Notes under the pieces: model-generated
Told to the model about the DNA's origin: nothing
The model's database searches: none
Seen by the model: only the letters and a program-made list of their open reading frames with translations
Shown here: positions 45,780-58,600 of the stretch, in pieces
Numbering within the stretch: position 1 is the first letter of the stretch
Layout: each line of letters begins with the position of its first letter
Assembly: GCF_002575655.3 (NCBI RefSeq)
Contig: NC_053035.3
Location: forward strand, 95,567,322-95,631,321
Direction: 5' to 3'
DNA: 64,000 bases
Source: Aegilops tauschii subsp. strangulata
Taxonomy: Eukaryota; Streptophyta; Magnoliopsida; Poales; Poaceae
Position numbers and translations under genes: made by a program

Positions 45780-48700
45780 TGTGACACCCAAGTTTTTATT
45801 TGGATTTTTCAAAAGATTTTATTTGGCTTGAGGGGAGTGATTTAATTTTTTTTTCTTCAAGAGAACTCTCCCTCTCATATATTTTTCCTTATGGCAAAAG
45901 TTTTATTTGGATTCACCCAAGATCTGCCTTTGGTCTTGGAAGTTCTTGCTTTTCATTTGGACTCAAGACAAAATGTTTTTCATTTGGGAAAATAACTTTT
46001 GAAAATCCTTTTGAATTTTGCACTATGGCTTTTGGGAAGTTCTTTGCCACTTTCAACAATTCCTTCTTGCCATGGCCTTAGTGCAAATGCTCTCTCCTAA
46101 CCCTTCCCTCACCTTTGGATCATGATTTGCATCAAATCCAGCAAGTTGAACCTCCCCATGTATCTATTTCCATTCAAATTCTATTCAAATAAATTTTTGC
46201 CTTCTTTTCTAGCACTTGGAGATTTGCAAAGGAACTCCATTTTCTGTTTTGATTTTTGCCACCAAACCAACTCTCCCTCCTAGTCCTTTGAACCCTCAAG
46301 CTAGAACCATGAAGATCCACTGGTCTTCAGTTCAAAATTTTCAAACTACACCTGATGCAAGTTTGGACCAGATTTGTCAAATTTGGTGAAATTCATTCAA
46401 AATCTTCTCCAAAAATTCCAAGTAAAATCAGGCAGCCTCTGGGTACTTTGAGTGGTCATCTCACCAAGTTACAGCTCCAGAAAAATTTATCTCATAGCCA
46501 AAACCTTCTGTCGAACACCTGCAGTGCACTGTCTTTGTCACAATCAGAAAGTTCAGAGATTCAGTCAAGTGGCTGCTGTCGTTTTCTTCAGAAGCGGACG
46601 TCGATCTCGCCAGTACCACCGCGTCGCCTTTCTCCTCGTCCCGCTCTCTTGTTCCTGCACCGCACGAACGCCTGGCGCCTTGCGGGCGTCGGCGACGAGC
46701 AACAGAAGGTGCGCCGCCCCGTGACCGACGCCGGCGGCGGCTTTGCGGGCGCCAGCGGGAGACACGGCGCCGACGACGCCACCCAGCGCCGCCCAAACCA
46801 CCGGAGCTCGCCGCGTGGCCTTCCACTCCCCCGAACGCGCTGCCGCTCTCGTCGTGAACCGCAGGGCGCGGAGCGCGCTCTCTGCCGCCGTTGAGCCCGT
46901 GCAGTCACCTCACCGTGGACCGACGCCATTACGCCAAGACCGACCCCGTTTTGCTGTAAAACGAATCCAGTAACCTCCACTGATGCTGCCTGGCCGCTCA
47001 AACCACCTGCCAATCCACTGCTCCGCCGTAATCGCTCGCCAGAGATTCTCCGTTCACGGCCACCCCGTCGATCCGCCTATAAATAGAGGCCCCGAGCTTC
47101 AACTCGAGCACCCACCAGCCCTGCACTCCCCCTAGAGCACGCCTAGCCACTGGAAGAGCCCTGAGGAGGTCTCCTTCCTCGACTCCGGCCGCCGCGACCC
47201 GCCACGGGATCCAGCCCGATTCGCCCCCGTGTGTGCTCCTCTGCCTCCATTCTCTTGCCAGTAGCTTCACCTTGCATCACTCGTTCTGACCCACGCCTCA
47301 ATTCGTAGTTTGCAGCCCTCCACCGGAGTTCCCCATCCTCACCCGAGCCGCCGTCCGCCGGAGATAGTGTCGCCGTCGACGTGGTGCTCCCCGTTGGACA
47401 AGTCCACCACCCATCGACGCGGAACAAGATGCTGAAGCTCTTGGTACCCTCCGTTTCTCCTAACTCGCCGTGGTTCGACGCCGGCGTCCACCGCAGTCTT
47501 CGGGCGCCGGCGAGCTTTTCAAACCTGACATGTGGACCCCGCGTGTCAGCCTCTGTTCTTTTATTCGCGAACCGTTTTCTGTTGGCGCCTTCGGGCAAAA
47601 TACGTCTTCTCCTTTGCGCTTGCGCATTCCCAGCCGAAGCGTTTTCTGTTTTCTCAGTTAAAACCCTGGAACTTTTCTCTTTCATTACAGATAAGTCCCT
47701 GGACAGAAACCTTTATAACTTTTTAATAAAAAGGTATTTTTGAGTGATTCTTTTTCTGACAATCTCCAAATTTTGTCTAGTTTTTTATGGGATTTATTTG
47801 AAAAATATTTGGAAAAGTTTCTGTGTATGTGTTGGTTTTCACGTTAGTACCCGTTTCGTGATTGCCGTAGGTTCCGGGAGAGGTGAAGGGGCCGCGAACT
47901 TCGCCGAGCTAGACTCCGACTTCTCCGAACCAGGCAAGCATGTTTTGAACATTTGATATGGCAGATGTTTTGCATGTTCACGTGAGAGTTTGTGCGTGGC
48001 ATATGAGTGTCGGTAAAAACCTCGTTGCTTGTAAGGCAACTACCCGGTTGTCCCAAAGTCAGGATGACCTCTGATGAGAGGTGGCCTAATCATGTGGTGA
48101 CATGAAGGGCAGCAAGGTGGTACTGTTGTAGCATGCCAGCCTTGCGTCATCCGACTTTCTTCGACGTTAACGTGGTTGGAGCTACGTTATCGTTCTTTTC
48201 CCGCAAGTTCCAAAGTTGCGATGACCTCTGAGGAGAGGTGGCCTAATCATGTGGTGACATGAAGCGCAGCAAGGTGGTACTGTTGTAGCATACCAACCTT
48301 GTGTCATCCGACTTTTTTCGACGTTAACATGGTTGGAGCCGTGTTACCGTTCTTTCCCCTTCCGTGCTACCACATGTCTCATTGCCAGGATGCGGTTTAG
48401 TAAGTTGGTAACCTCTTTCCGTGTACACACCAAACAGAGAGGCCGGGATGAGGGTACCTTGGCCCAGGATTAAAGCCAGTCATCCGGTCAGGGGGCATGG
48501 GTGTTTCCGGTTGGGACCGAGAGGGGGGGCACCCCCTTAAAGCGCGCGTATAGAAATTTGATCCCATGCTATGCGAGGTTGTAGCCTCCCCGTCTCAAGG
48601 TTTTTCTTGAACGTTGCCGAGGGTGATCCCTGGCTTCGGATGGTTGAATTGGGTGTGTACTGGTTAGACGTGTTTCTTCCAAAATACCGTAGACGGAACT

Positions 48701-49876
48701 AGTCCCCGTGACTACTGAAATCCGTTGGCTGTGGTTAAGTACAAACTCTGCAGAGTTAATTCTTTCCAAATCATCGTATCCATGATCAGTAGTGTAAACA
48801 TTATATCCATATCTATCCGTGTGAAAAACTTGTCCCCGGTGAACAAGCTCACGTGGTATTTTCAGATTTATTGTTATTCCTGTGGATGGACTAACGTTAT
48901 TTTTGTCTCACGCTTGTGATAATTTATGTTCCCGAACTGTTGTATTATTGAGTTGTGATATAAGCCCTTTATGTGACGTCGCGCAGACGTCCGACTGTGG
49001 CGTGTACTCGTTTCTCACTTCAAATATAAGCCCTTTATGTGGTGTCGCCCCGACACCCGACTGTGGCATTATTATTCTGCATTTTCCTCTCGAGGAGTCT
49101 TTCAGACACTCGTTTGGCACCAGTATTATTATTCCGCATTTTTCCTCTCGAGGAGTCTTTCAGACACTCGTTTGGCACCCGCATTATTATTCTGCATTTT
49201 CCTCTCGAGGAGTCTTTCAGACACTCATTTGGCACCAGTATTACTATTCTGCAGTTTCCGCTCGAGGCGTCATTCAGACCCTCGCTTGGCACCCAGTATT
49301 TATTATCTCTATGTCTGATCGCACTGGTTAACTTGTTCATATGCTTCATGTTTACATTTGTTATACCTTATGTCCGAACTGTCTTGCGAGTACTTTCATA
49401 GTACTCACCTGGCTTGTTGATTTGGCCAGATGTTGACGAAGGCGATCTCTTGGATGAAGAGTTTGATAGCGCGTCCGATGCCTAGAGGAGTCCCAGTCAG
49501 TCCTGCGCGATCCCGGATATTGGTCACTTGTATTGTATACGCTTCCGCCACCCACAATAAGTCTTCTCGAGCCTCACTCCGACGCTCGATGAGCTGTAGT
49601 CTTCTGGAATCATATCACTCGCTTCGCGGTGATATTTCCACCACCGTCTTTATCGTGAGTTAGTAGTTGCCACCCTATCCGCCGTCTTGTTTTAGCGGCG
49701 TGCATGTAATAAATTGTTGGGCAGTCTCTGCTCAACCTTGTATTATATTTAGTACTCCTGGTATTTTTCTTCTGTGACCAAGATATTGTCTATCAGTGAG
49801 AAGGAATTCTTCCTCGCTGGTCCGTAAAAGGGATTGGTCTCTCAATAATTATTTTATTGAAAAACCGGTCGTGACA
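45780..49876 (+). repeat. 5' LTR of the chromovirus
   Basis: 4097 bp, TGTGACACCCAAG to CCGGTCGTGACA. It contains a GC-rich central part with the TATA box, a doubled ~138-bp unit (about 48058-48360), a doubled ATAAGCCCTTTATGTG unit (48960-49070) and about four copies of a ~54-bp CTCGAGGAGTCTTTCAGACAC unit (49065-49300). Long frames inside (for example 46355-46894) are not genes. Confidence 0.93.
47078..47086 (+). promoter_or_regulatory. TATA box of the chromovirus 5' LTR
   Basis: TATAAATAG followed by AGGCCCCGAGCTT, a good plant TATA box placed where U3 should end. It presumably drives the genomic RNA. Confidence 0.65.
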
Positions 49877-49880
49877 AGCT

Positions 49881-49896
49881 TGGTACCAGAGCCAGG
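49881..49896 (+). other. Primer binding site of the chromovirus
   Basis: TGGTACCAGAGCCAGG, four bases after the LTR; one base different from the standard initiator-Met tRNA complement TGGTATCAGAGCC. Confidence 0.8.
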
Positions 49897-50042
49897 CTGA
49901 CTGTAGGAAGCCACTAGGTGCGAGCGTTAATCGGTTATTAGCGTTTTTTGTGCTTTTTCAGCTTTTTGCAATTGTAGCTATTTTCTGTTGGTCATCATAA
50001 ATTTATGACATGACTACTCAGAATTTTTGCCTACTTTTGTAG

Positions 50043-50846
50043 ATGGCTGGCAGCAGCTGTGAGAATCGAGTGTTCACCAACGTGCCCGAGGGGTTTGTCA
50101 AGCTCCTCGTCTCCATCACCAAGCTCGCGATCGGGCCAGCAGCTCGCCCGGAGTTCACACTCTATCGGCACAAGCTCCGTGACGACGTGTCTATGCACCA
50201 AGCTGTGGTGCAGTTCAAGGGAGGACGTTTTGCTGCACGCCACTTCCGTTTTGTGGGAAGGGCCATGCCTACGGAGAGGCATGCCATGCAGATGGCTGCC
50301 CGCGAGGCGATAGCTCGCCTTCGGGACATCCTTCCTACGATGAAGACTCGTCGCTACCGCTACCTCCCATGCAATGTGCCCTACACCAGCCACTATGCGT
50401 TCGCCTGCCATCGGGGAGAACGAGATGAAGCCATCGAGATGGTTGTGGAGTATCTCAAGGCTCTGGAGGAGTCTTTCGACAACCTCGTAGATGATCTTGT
50501 GGCTGCCCGCATGGACTTAGTCCGGGGCGGTCCTGCCAGCAGGAAGGAGCTTCTCCACACGGCGCCGCCTTTGACATTCGTCTCGTCTTCAGCCTCGTAT
50601 GCACCGGCCGTTTTGGCCACTGCTCGCCGTCTGCCTACCACTGAGGAGTTCGACCGAGTCATCGCTCCTACTCCAGTCAGAGCCGCACCGCCTGCCGCAC
50701 GCGCTCTACCACCAGTCGCCCCCGCACCATCACCGCAGCGCAGCGTTCTACGCCAGGAGCCAGCTAGAGAGGAGGAAGTTGATTCTCCTGGACCGCTGAG
50801 CCTTGCCGTCGGCAAGGGGAAGGAGATCTTCACCATCTCCGACTGA
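50043..50846 (+). CDS. 267-aa protein of unknown function between PBS and gag
   Basis: Complete frame from ATG (MAGSSCENRVFTN) to TGA. The ATG is directly preceded by a splice-acceptor-like CCTACTTTTGTAG, so the protein may be made from a spliced RNA. Residues about 35-100 run PEFTLYRHKL...VVQFKGG...HFRFVG...RHAMQMAAREAIARLRDIL, a beta-beta-beta-alpha-like pattern whose final AAREAIARL helix recalls double-stranded-RNA-binding domains; this is a guess from pattern. The middle is helical (EAIEMVVEYLKALEESFDNL), and the C-terminus is Pro/Ala-rich. No retroviral motif is visible. Canonical chromoviruses go straight from PBS to gag, so this is an extra gene; its open frame in a young copy suggests it is, or was recently, used. 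Confidence 0.6.
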   Translation: MAGSSCENRVFTNVPEGFVKLLVSITKLAIGPAARPEFTLYRHKLRDDVSMHQAVVQFKGGRFAARHFRFVGRAMPTERHAMQMAAREAIARLRDILPTMKTRRYRYLPCNVPYTSHYAFACHRGERDEAIEMVVEYLKALEESFDNLVDDLVAARMDLVRGGPASRKELLHTAPPLTFVSSSASYAPAVLATARRLPTTEEFDRVIAPTPVRAAPPAARALPPVAPAPSPQRSVLRQEPAREEEVDSPGPLSLAVGKGKEIFTISD

Positions 50847-51168
50847 GAGCACCGAGTAGCCGCGTGTTATGCCTGCTTGTATGATGTGTTGTTTTATCTG
50901 TACGCTAGTTTGTATTGGTGTGTTTGCTGTCTTCCGGAGTAGTATGCTAGTTTTTAATAACATGTCAGGATTGTGTACGCGCATCCTGAGTGCTGTATCT
51001 TGTGTTTGCTTTTCGCATGTAAGATTTATGTTAAGCACTTCTTCTCCATGAAAAATCATTTGTGTTTCTTTGAAAACCTTGAAGCCTTTTTATTTTTGCC
51101 TTTGCGAGATTTTTGTGCTACAAATTTTTTTCTCATGGGTTTTGCAAATAATACCCCAGACTGGAAAA
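50847..51168 (+). other. Spacer between the extra ORF and gag
   Basis: T-rich non-coding stretch with no gene. An acceptor-like AATAATACCCCAG ends 9 bases before the gag ATG at 51169, so gag may also be expressed from a spliced message. The frame is open from 51070, but the start at 51169 gives the gag-like N-terminus. Confidence 0.5.
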
Positions 51169-53460
51169 ATGTCTCGCCCGTGGACTCGCTCCATGCCCAA
51201 TCAGCCAGAAGAGGTTTACGGGACACAGACCAGCAACAATTTCACTCAGGGACAGTCCAGCCAACAAGACAGCGAAGCAGCACTGTCTCAAGTATGCCGT
51301 CTCTTCGAGCAAAGCCAGCAACAGCACCAAGAGATGATGAACCATGTCATCAACATGGGAAACCACCGTGAATCCTATCAACCCCATTCCAAATTATCTG
51401 AATTACAGAAGACTCGCCCCTCAACTTTTGCTCACACCGACAGACCGCTGGAAGCCGATGATTGGCTTCGTGAGATTGAAAGGAAACTGATTATTGCTCA
51501 GTGCTCAGATCATGAGAAGGTACTTTATGCACCACACTACCTTACTGGAGCAGCCGCAGCATGGTGGGAAAACTTCCTACACATGCATCCCCGGGAACAC
51601 AACATCACCTGGGAAGAGTTCAAGGAAGGCTTCCGTGGGGCACACATCCCCAGGAGCATCCTAAAGATCAAGAAGAGAGAGTTTGATGATCTGAAGCAAA
51701 GAGGCATGTCAGTCACAGAATACAACGGCCAGTTTACCCAACTATCTCGTTATGCCTACGACGAGCACATGACAGAAAGCAAGAAGATGGAAAAATTCCT
51801 GGACGGCCTGGCACCAGCATTAAGATGCCAACTGATCGTGCACACCTTTCTGGATTTTAAGACGCTGGTGGACAAGGCCATCACCTTGGAGAATGAGCGC
51901 CGTAGTCTGGAAGATATCCGCAAGCGAAAGAGGGACAAGACGACTCTTGCTTGCAGCAACCGAGGCAAGACTGAGGTCCCGAGGACAGACACAAGGAGAT
52001 CCACGACTACTGAGCCAAGACCCGTCGGACAATTTCATGCCAGAGACAAGGAGTTCACATACCGTCCAGGGGTCACCTGCTATGCTTGTGGTCAACAAGG
52101 GCATTATGCTAAACAGTGCCCGAAGCCAAGAGACTCGGCACCCAAGCCGAACAATGGTGGAAACAATCCAGCCCCCAAGCGCAACAACTTCAATCCCAGC
52201 AACAACCACAGGAAGGGTCACCTGAACCATGCGACCAGGGAAGAAGCGCAGAATGCCCCAGACATCATGCTCGGTACGTTCCTTGTCAACACAGTACCTG
52301 CCACGGTTTTGTTTGATTCTGGAGCTTCCCATTCGTTCGTTTCGAAGAGTTTTGTTTCGCAACATGGTTTTCCGATACTTCCCTTGGAAAAATCTATGAT
52401 CATCAAGTCCCCCGGAAATAAGCAAATCGCTCAGGGTTACTGCCAAGGAGTGGTCATTGAGTTCGAAGGACTACAATTCCACGCGAATCTCATCGTGTTG
52501 GAAAGTAAAGGACTGGATGTCATTTTAGGGATGGACTGGTTGACCACCAACAAAGGATTCATCGACTGTTTCAATCGAACAGTGATTCTCACTCACCATC
52601 ACGGCAAGACTATAAGAGTTTCCGCTCAAGAAAGGCCACGATCACAGCAACCAAAACTGAACAAAATGGACATTGCCGAACTGAGAAAAGTTCCAGTGGT
52701 ATGCGAGTTTCCTGATGTGTTTCCTGAAGAACTACCAGGCATGCCACCAGACCGAGAGATCGAATTCAGCATTGAACTAGCACCTGGCACCGCTCCCATC
52801 TATAAGAAGCCTTATAGAATGGCACCCTCAGAATTGGTGGAGTTGAAGAAGCAGATAAAGGAGTTGTTGGACAAAGGATTTATTCGAGCCAGCTCCTCAC
52901 CATGGGGTTCGCCTGTGTTATTCGCCAAGAAGAAAGATGGGACACTGAGGCTGTGCATAGACTATCGAGCCCTCAATATGGTCACCATCAAAAACAAATA
53001 TCCGATGCCACGGATCAATGATTTGTTTGACCAGCTCGCACAAGCCAAGGTATTCTCAAAAATTGATTTGAGATCGGGATACCATCAACTGAAGGTACGG
53101 ACGGAAGATATCCCCAAGACCGCTTTCACTTCCAGATATGGGTTATACAAGTTTACAGTGATGCCTTTTGGACTAACGAACGCCCCCGCATATTTCGTCC
53201 ACCTCATGAACAAAGTATTCATGAAATTCATGGACAAATTTGTGGTGGTATTCATTGACGACATTCTGGTTTACTCGAGGTCACCCGAAGAGCATGCTGA
53301 ACAACTCAGAATTGTTTTGGGAGAATTGAGGAAACATCAGTTGTACGCCAAATTTAGCAAGTGCGAATTTTGGCTAAGACAAGTTGGTTTCTTGGGCCAT
53401 ATACTGAACCAAGAAGGCGTGGCCGTAGACCCAGAAAAAGTCAAGGCCATACTGGACTAG
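51169..53460 (+). pseudogene. Chromovirus gag, protease and reverse transcriptase (to premature stop)
   Basis: Start [12 protein letters not shown]. Gag domain around residues 90-230 ([23 protein letters not shown] segment); CCHC knuckle [14 protein letters not shown] at residues 304-317 (52078-52119); protease active site [12 protein letters not shown] with DSG at 383-385 (52315-52323); RT from about 560, with the catalytic motif FIDDILVYS at 695-703 (53251). A TAG at 53458-53460 (codon 764, after VKAILD) stops the frame in the linker before RNase H; the same frame continues directly with [13 protein letters not shown]. The stop lies where this family usually has Trp, so one G-to-A change explains it. 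Apart from this the region looks functional. Confidence 0.9.
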
Positions 53461-55611
53461 AAGCCACCCGCCAATGTTACAGATGTGCGGAGTTTCCTAG
53501 GAATGGCCGGATATTACAGGAGATTTATTGAAGGATTCTCCACTGTGGCAAAACCTATGATACAGTTACTCAAGAAGGACAAAAAATTCGTATGGACGGA
53601 AGCATGTGAGCAGAGCTTCCAAGAACTCAAGAAGAAGCTGACAACCGCACCGGTCTTAACTGTGCCAGACATACACAAGAGCTTTGAAGTGTATTGTGAC
53701 GCGTCCCGAAAAGGTCTCGGATGTGTGCTAATGCAGGATGGCAAAGTTGTCGCATATGCCTCTAGGCTGCTGCGAAAACATGAGGAAAATTACCCAACAC
53801 ATGACTTGGAGCTAGCAGCAGTTATACATGCACTCAAGGAGTGGAGGCACTTTCTGTTGGGAAATCGCTGTGAAATATATACGGACCATAAGAGCCTCAA
53901 ATATATTTTCACACAGCCAGAGCTGAATTTACGCCAACGACGCTGGTTGGAACTAGTCAAGGACTATGACGTCGGTATTCACTACCACCCAGGGAAAGCA
54001 AATGTAGTGGCCGATGCCCTTAGCCGAAACCCCAGCCCGGACAGTGACGGTCAGCACAATTTGAGGCCTGAGTTTCAGCGAGAGTTCGCTAGGCTCAACA
54101 TGATGTTAGTCTCTGAGGGCATCGTATCGAATCTGGAGATACAACACACCCTGGTGGAACAAATTAAGAAGGCTCAACAGGGACATCCCAGCATCGAAGG
54201 CATAAAGAAGAAAATGAATCTTAGTAAGACTTCAGAGTTCGTCACAGACAGTGAAGGAACATTATGGTACCGAGACAGGCTTTGCGTACCTAACATTGAG
54301 GAACTCAAGCAACAGATCTTGACGGAAAGCCACACCGCCCCATACTCGATCCATCCTGGAGGAACCAAAATGTACAAGGACATCCAGGAAAGATTTTGGT
54401 GGCACGGTATGAAAAGAGATATAGCCACATTCATCGCTTGTTGCGATTCATGTCAGCGCATCAAGGCCGAGCACCAAAAGCCAGCAGGACTACTCCAGCC
54501 TAACAGGATACCAGAGTGGAAATGGGATGAAATAGGAATGGACTTCATTGTCGGATTACCCCGATCACAACGCGGAAATGACGCCATATGGGTCATCACA
54601 GACCGACTAACCAAGGTTGCTCATTTCATTCCCGTGAAGACTACCTACTCCACACAAAGACTGGCAAAACTTTATCTCTCCCGTATAGTTTGCTTGTACG
54701 GAGTCCCAAAGACTATAATATCAGACCGAGGCACCCAATTCGTCTCCAAATTTTGGGATCACCTACAACAAGCTCTGGGCACGCAACTAGCTTTCAGTAC
54801 AGCATACCACCCTCAGACTGATGGACAAACAGAACGTGTAAACCAAATCCTAGAGGACATGCTAAGAGCCTGTGTGCTCACCTATGGATCCAGTTGGGAA
54901 GAGAGTTTGCCGTATGCCGAATTTGCTTACAACAACAGTTACCAAGCCAGCTTGCAGATGGCACCCTTTGAAGCGTTGTACGGACGAAGGTGTCGTACCC
55001 CTCTGAATTGGTCAGAAACAGGTGACAGCCGTATCTTCGGCCCAGACTTGCTTAAAGAGGCCGAGGAGAAAGTTAAACAAATCAGGGACAGACTCAGGAC
55101 GGCGCAGAGCCGACAAAAGAGCTACTATGATCAGAAGCATCGAGAGGTCAGCTTTGAACCCGGTGATTCCGTATACCTCCGAGTATCTCCTATGAGGGGT
55201 CTGCAATGGTTCAAAATTAAGGGGAAGCTAGCCCCAAGATTTATTGGACCATTTTGTGTAAAGGCACGAAGAGGCACGGTAGCCTACCAGCTAGACCTAC
55301 CCAAGGAGCTGTCAGACGTCCATGACGTGTTCCACGTCTCACAGTTAAGAAAATGTGTGAGCAACCCAGAAAAGCATGTACCTCATGAGGACATTGATAT
55401 GCAACCAGATCTCACCTACAGAGAAAGGCCAGTAAGGATTTTAGAAGAGTCTGAACGGAGGACCCGTCAGAAAACGACAAAGTTTTTCAGGGTTCAGTGG
55501 AGCAACCACACTGAGGATGAAGCTACATGGGAAAGGGAAGATTTCCTTCGAGCAGAGTATCCATATCTATTTGAGGATCAGCAGAAATCTCGAGGACGAG
55601 ATTTTTCCTAA
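53461..55611 (+). pseudogene. Chromovirus RNase H, integrase and chromodomain (after premature stop)
   Basis: Same frame as the preceding part, ending at TAA 55609-55611. RNase [31 protein letters not shown] and [11 protein letters not shown]. Integrase zinc domain: [12 protein letters not shown]...CDSCQR. Integrase core: catalytic Asp at 54541 (GMDFIVGLP), Asp at 54724 (SDRGTQF) and Glu at 54832 (TERVNQ), spaced D-x60-D-x35-E as in active integrases. C-terminal chromodomain about 55430-55590 ([10 protein letters not shown]...[17 protein letters not shown]), which directs integration to chromatin marks in this group. No internal break. Without readthrough of the TAG upstream it cannot be made as part of the polyprotein. 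Confidence 0.9.
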
Positions 55612-55620
55612 GGGGGTAGG
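55610..55620 (+). other. Polypurine tract of the chromovirus
   Basis: AAGGGGGTAGG just upstream of the 3' LTR, overlapping the stop codon of pol. Primes plus-strand DNA synthesis. Confidence 0.7.
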
Positions 55621-55623
55621 TGT

Positions 55624-58600
55624 TGTGACACCCAAGTTTTTATTTGGATTTTTCAAAAGATTTTATTTGGCTTGAGGGGAGTGATTTAATTTTTTTTTCT
55701 TCAAGAGAACTCTCCCTCTCATATATTTTTCCTTATGGCAAAAGTTTTATTTGGATTCACCCAAGATCTGCCTTTGGTCTTGGAAGTTCTTGCTTTTCAT
55801 TTGGACTCAAGACAAAATGTTTTTCATTTGGGAAAATAACTTTTGAAAATCCTTTTGAATTTTGCACTATGGCTTTTGGGAAGTTCTTTGCCACTTTCAA
55901 CAATTCCTTCTTGCCATGGCCTTAGTGCAAATGCTCTCTCCTAACCCTTCCCTCACCTTTGGATCATGATTTGCATCAAATCCAGCAAGTTGAACCTCCC
56001 CATGTATCTATTTCCATTCAAATTCTATTCAAATAAATTTTTGCCTTCTTTTCTAGCACTTGGAGATTTGCAAAGGAACTCCATTTTCTGTTTTGATTTT
56101 TGCCACCAAACCAACTCTCCCTCCTAGTCCTTTGAACCCTCAAGCTAGAACCATGAAGATCCACTGGTCTTCAGTTCAAAATTTTCAAACTACACCTGCT
56201 GCAAGTTTGGACCAGATTTGTCAAATTTGGTGAAATTCATTCAAAACCTTCTCCAAAAATTCCAAGTAAAATCAGGCAGCCTCTGGGTACTTTGAGTGGT
56301 CATCTCACCAAGTTACAGCTCCAGAAAAATTTATCTCATAGCCAAAACCTTCTGTCGAACACCTGCAGTGCACTGTCTTTGTCACAATCAGAAAGTTCAG
56401 AGATTCAGTCAAGTGGCTGCTGTCGTTTTCTTCAGAAGCAGACGTCGATCTCGCCAGTGCCACCGCGTCGCCTTGCTCCTCGTCCCCGCTCTCTTGTTCC
56501 TGCACCGCACGAACGCCTGGCGCCTTGCGGGCGTCGGCGACGAGCAGCAGAAGGTGCGCCGCCCCGTGACCGACGCCGGCGGCGGCTTTGCGGGCGCCAG
56601 CGGGAGACACGACGCCGACGACGCCACCCAGCGCCGCCCAAACCACCGGAGCTCGCCGCGTGGCCTTCCACTCCCCCGAACGCGCTGCCGCTCTCGTCGT
56701 GAACCGCAGGGCGCGGAGCGCGCTCTCTGCCGCCGTTGAGCCCGTGCAGTCACCTCACCGTGGACCGACGCCATTACGCCAAGACCGACCCCGTTTTGCT
56801 GTAAAACGAATCCAGTAACCTCCACTGATGCTGCCTGGCCGCTCAAACCACCTGCCAATCCACTGCTCCGCCGTAATCGCTCGCCGGAGATTCTCCGTTC
56901 ACGGCCACCCCGTCGATCCGCCTATAAATAGAGGCCCCGAGCTTCAACTCGAGCACCCACCAGCCCTGCACTCCCCCTAGAGCACGCCTAGCCACTGGAA
57001 GAGCCCCGAGGAGGTCTCCTTCCTCGACTCCGGCCGCCGCGACCCGCCACGGGATCCAGCCCGATTCGCCCCCGTGTGTGCTCCTCCGCCTCCATTCTCT
57101 TGCCAGTAGCTTCACCTTGCATCACTCGTTCTGACCCGCGCCTCAATTCGTAGTTTGCAGCCCTCCACCGGAGTTCCCCATCCTCACCCGAGTCGCCGTC
57201 GGCCGGAGATAGTGTCGCCGTCGACGTGGTGCTCCCCGTTGGACAAGTCGACCACCCACCGACGCGGAAGAAGACGCTGAAGCTCTTGGTACCCTCCGTT
57301 TCTCCTAACTCGCCGTGGTTCGACGCCGGCGTCCACCGCAGTCTTCGGGCGCCGGCGAGCTTTTCAAACCTAACATGTGGACCCCGTGTGTCAGCCTCTG
57401 TTCTTTTATTCGCGAACCGTTTTCTGTTGGCGCCTTCGGGCAAAATACGTCTTCTCCTTTGCGCTTGCGCATTCCCAGCCGAAGCGTTTTCTGTTTTCTC
57501 AGTTAAAACCCTGGAACTTTTCTGTTTCATTACAAATAAGTCCCTGGACAGAAACCTTTATAACTTTTTAATAAAAAGGTATTTTTGAGTGATTCTTTTT
57601 CTGACAATCTCCAAATTTTGTCTAGTTTTTTATGGGATTTATTTGAAAAATATTTCGAAAATTTTCTGTGTATGTGTTGGTTTTCACATTAGTACCCGTT
57701 TCGTGATTGCCGTAGGTTCCGGGAGAGGTGAAGGGGCCGCGAACTTCGCCGAGCTAGACTCCGACTTCTCCGAACCAGGCAAGCATGTTTTGAACATTTG
57801 ATATGGCAGATGTTTTGCATGTTCACGTGAGAGTTTGTGCGTGGCATATGAGTGTCGGTAAAAACCTCGTTGCTTGTAAGGAAACTACCCGGTTGTCCCA
57901 AAGTCAGGATGACCTCTGATGAGAGGTGGCCTAATCATGTGGTGACATGAAGGGCAACAAGGTGGTACTGTTGTAGCATGCCAGCCTTGCGTCATCTGAC
58001 TTTCTTCGACGTTAACGTGGTTGGAGCTACGTTATCGTTCTTTTCCCGCAAGTTCCAAAGTTGCGATGACCTCTGATGAGAGGTAGCCTAATCATGTGGT
58101 GACATGAAGGGCAGCAAGGTGGTACTGTTGTAGCATACCAGCCTTGTGTCATCCGAGTTTTTCCGACGTTAACATGGTTGGAGCCGTGTTACCGTTCTTT
58201 CCCCTTCCGTGCTACCACATGTCTCATTGCCAGGATGCGGTTTAGTAAGTTGGTAACCTCTTTCCATGTACACACCAAACAGAGAGGCCGGGATGAGGGT
58301 ACCATGGCCCAGGATTAAAGCCTGTCATCCGGTCAGGGGGCATGGGTGTTTCCGGTTGGGACCGAGAGGGGGGGCACCCCCTTAAAGCGCGTGTATAGAA
58401 ATTTGATCCCATGCTACGCGAGGTTGTAGCCTCCCCGTCTCAAGGTTTTTCTTGAACGTTGCCGAGGGTGATCCCTGGCTTCGGATGGTTGAATTGGGTG
58501 TGTACTGGTTAGACGTGTTTCTTCCAAAATACCGTAGACGGAACTAGTCCCCGTGACTACTGAAATCCGTTGGCTGTGGTTAAGTACAAACTCTGCAGAG

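Noticed and set aside
46355..46894. Long plus- and minus-strand frames (up to ~180 codons) in the GC-rich part of the chromovirus LTRs, repeated at 56292-56739 and 61809-62721
   Set aside because: They lie in LTR U3 sequence, overlap on both strands, shift frame between the LTR copies and show no protein motif. High GC content explains the lack of stops.
49065..49318. Repetitive small protein (units like SRSLSDTRLAP)
   Set aside because: Translation of the ~54-bp LTR tandem repeat (unit a multiple of three), open in more than one frame; not a gene.
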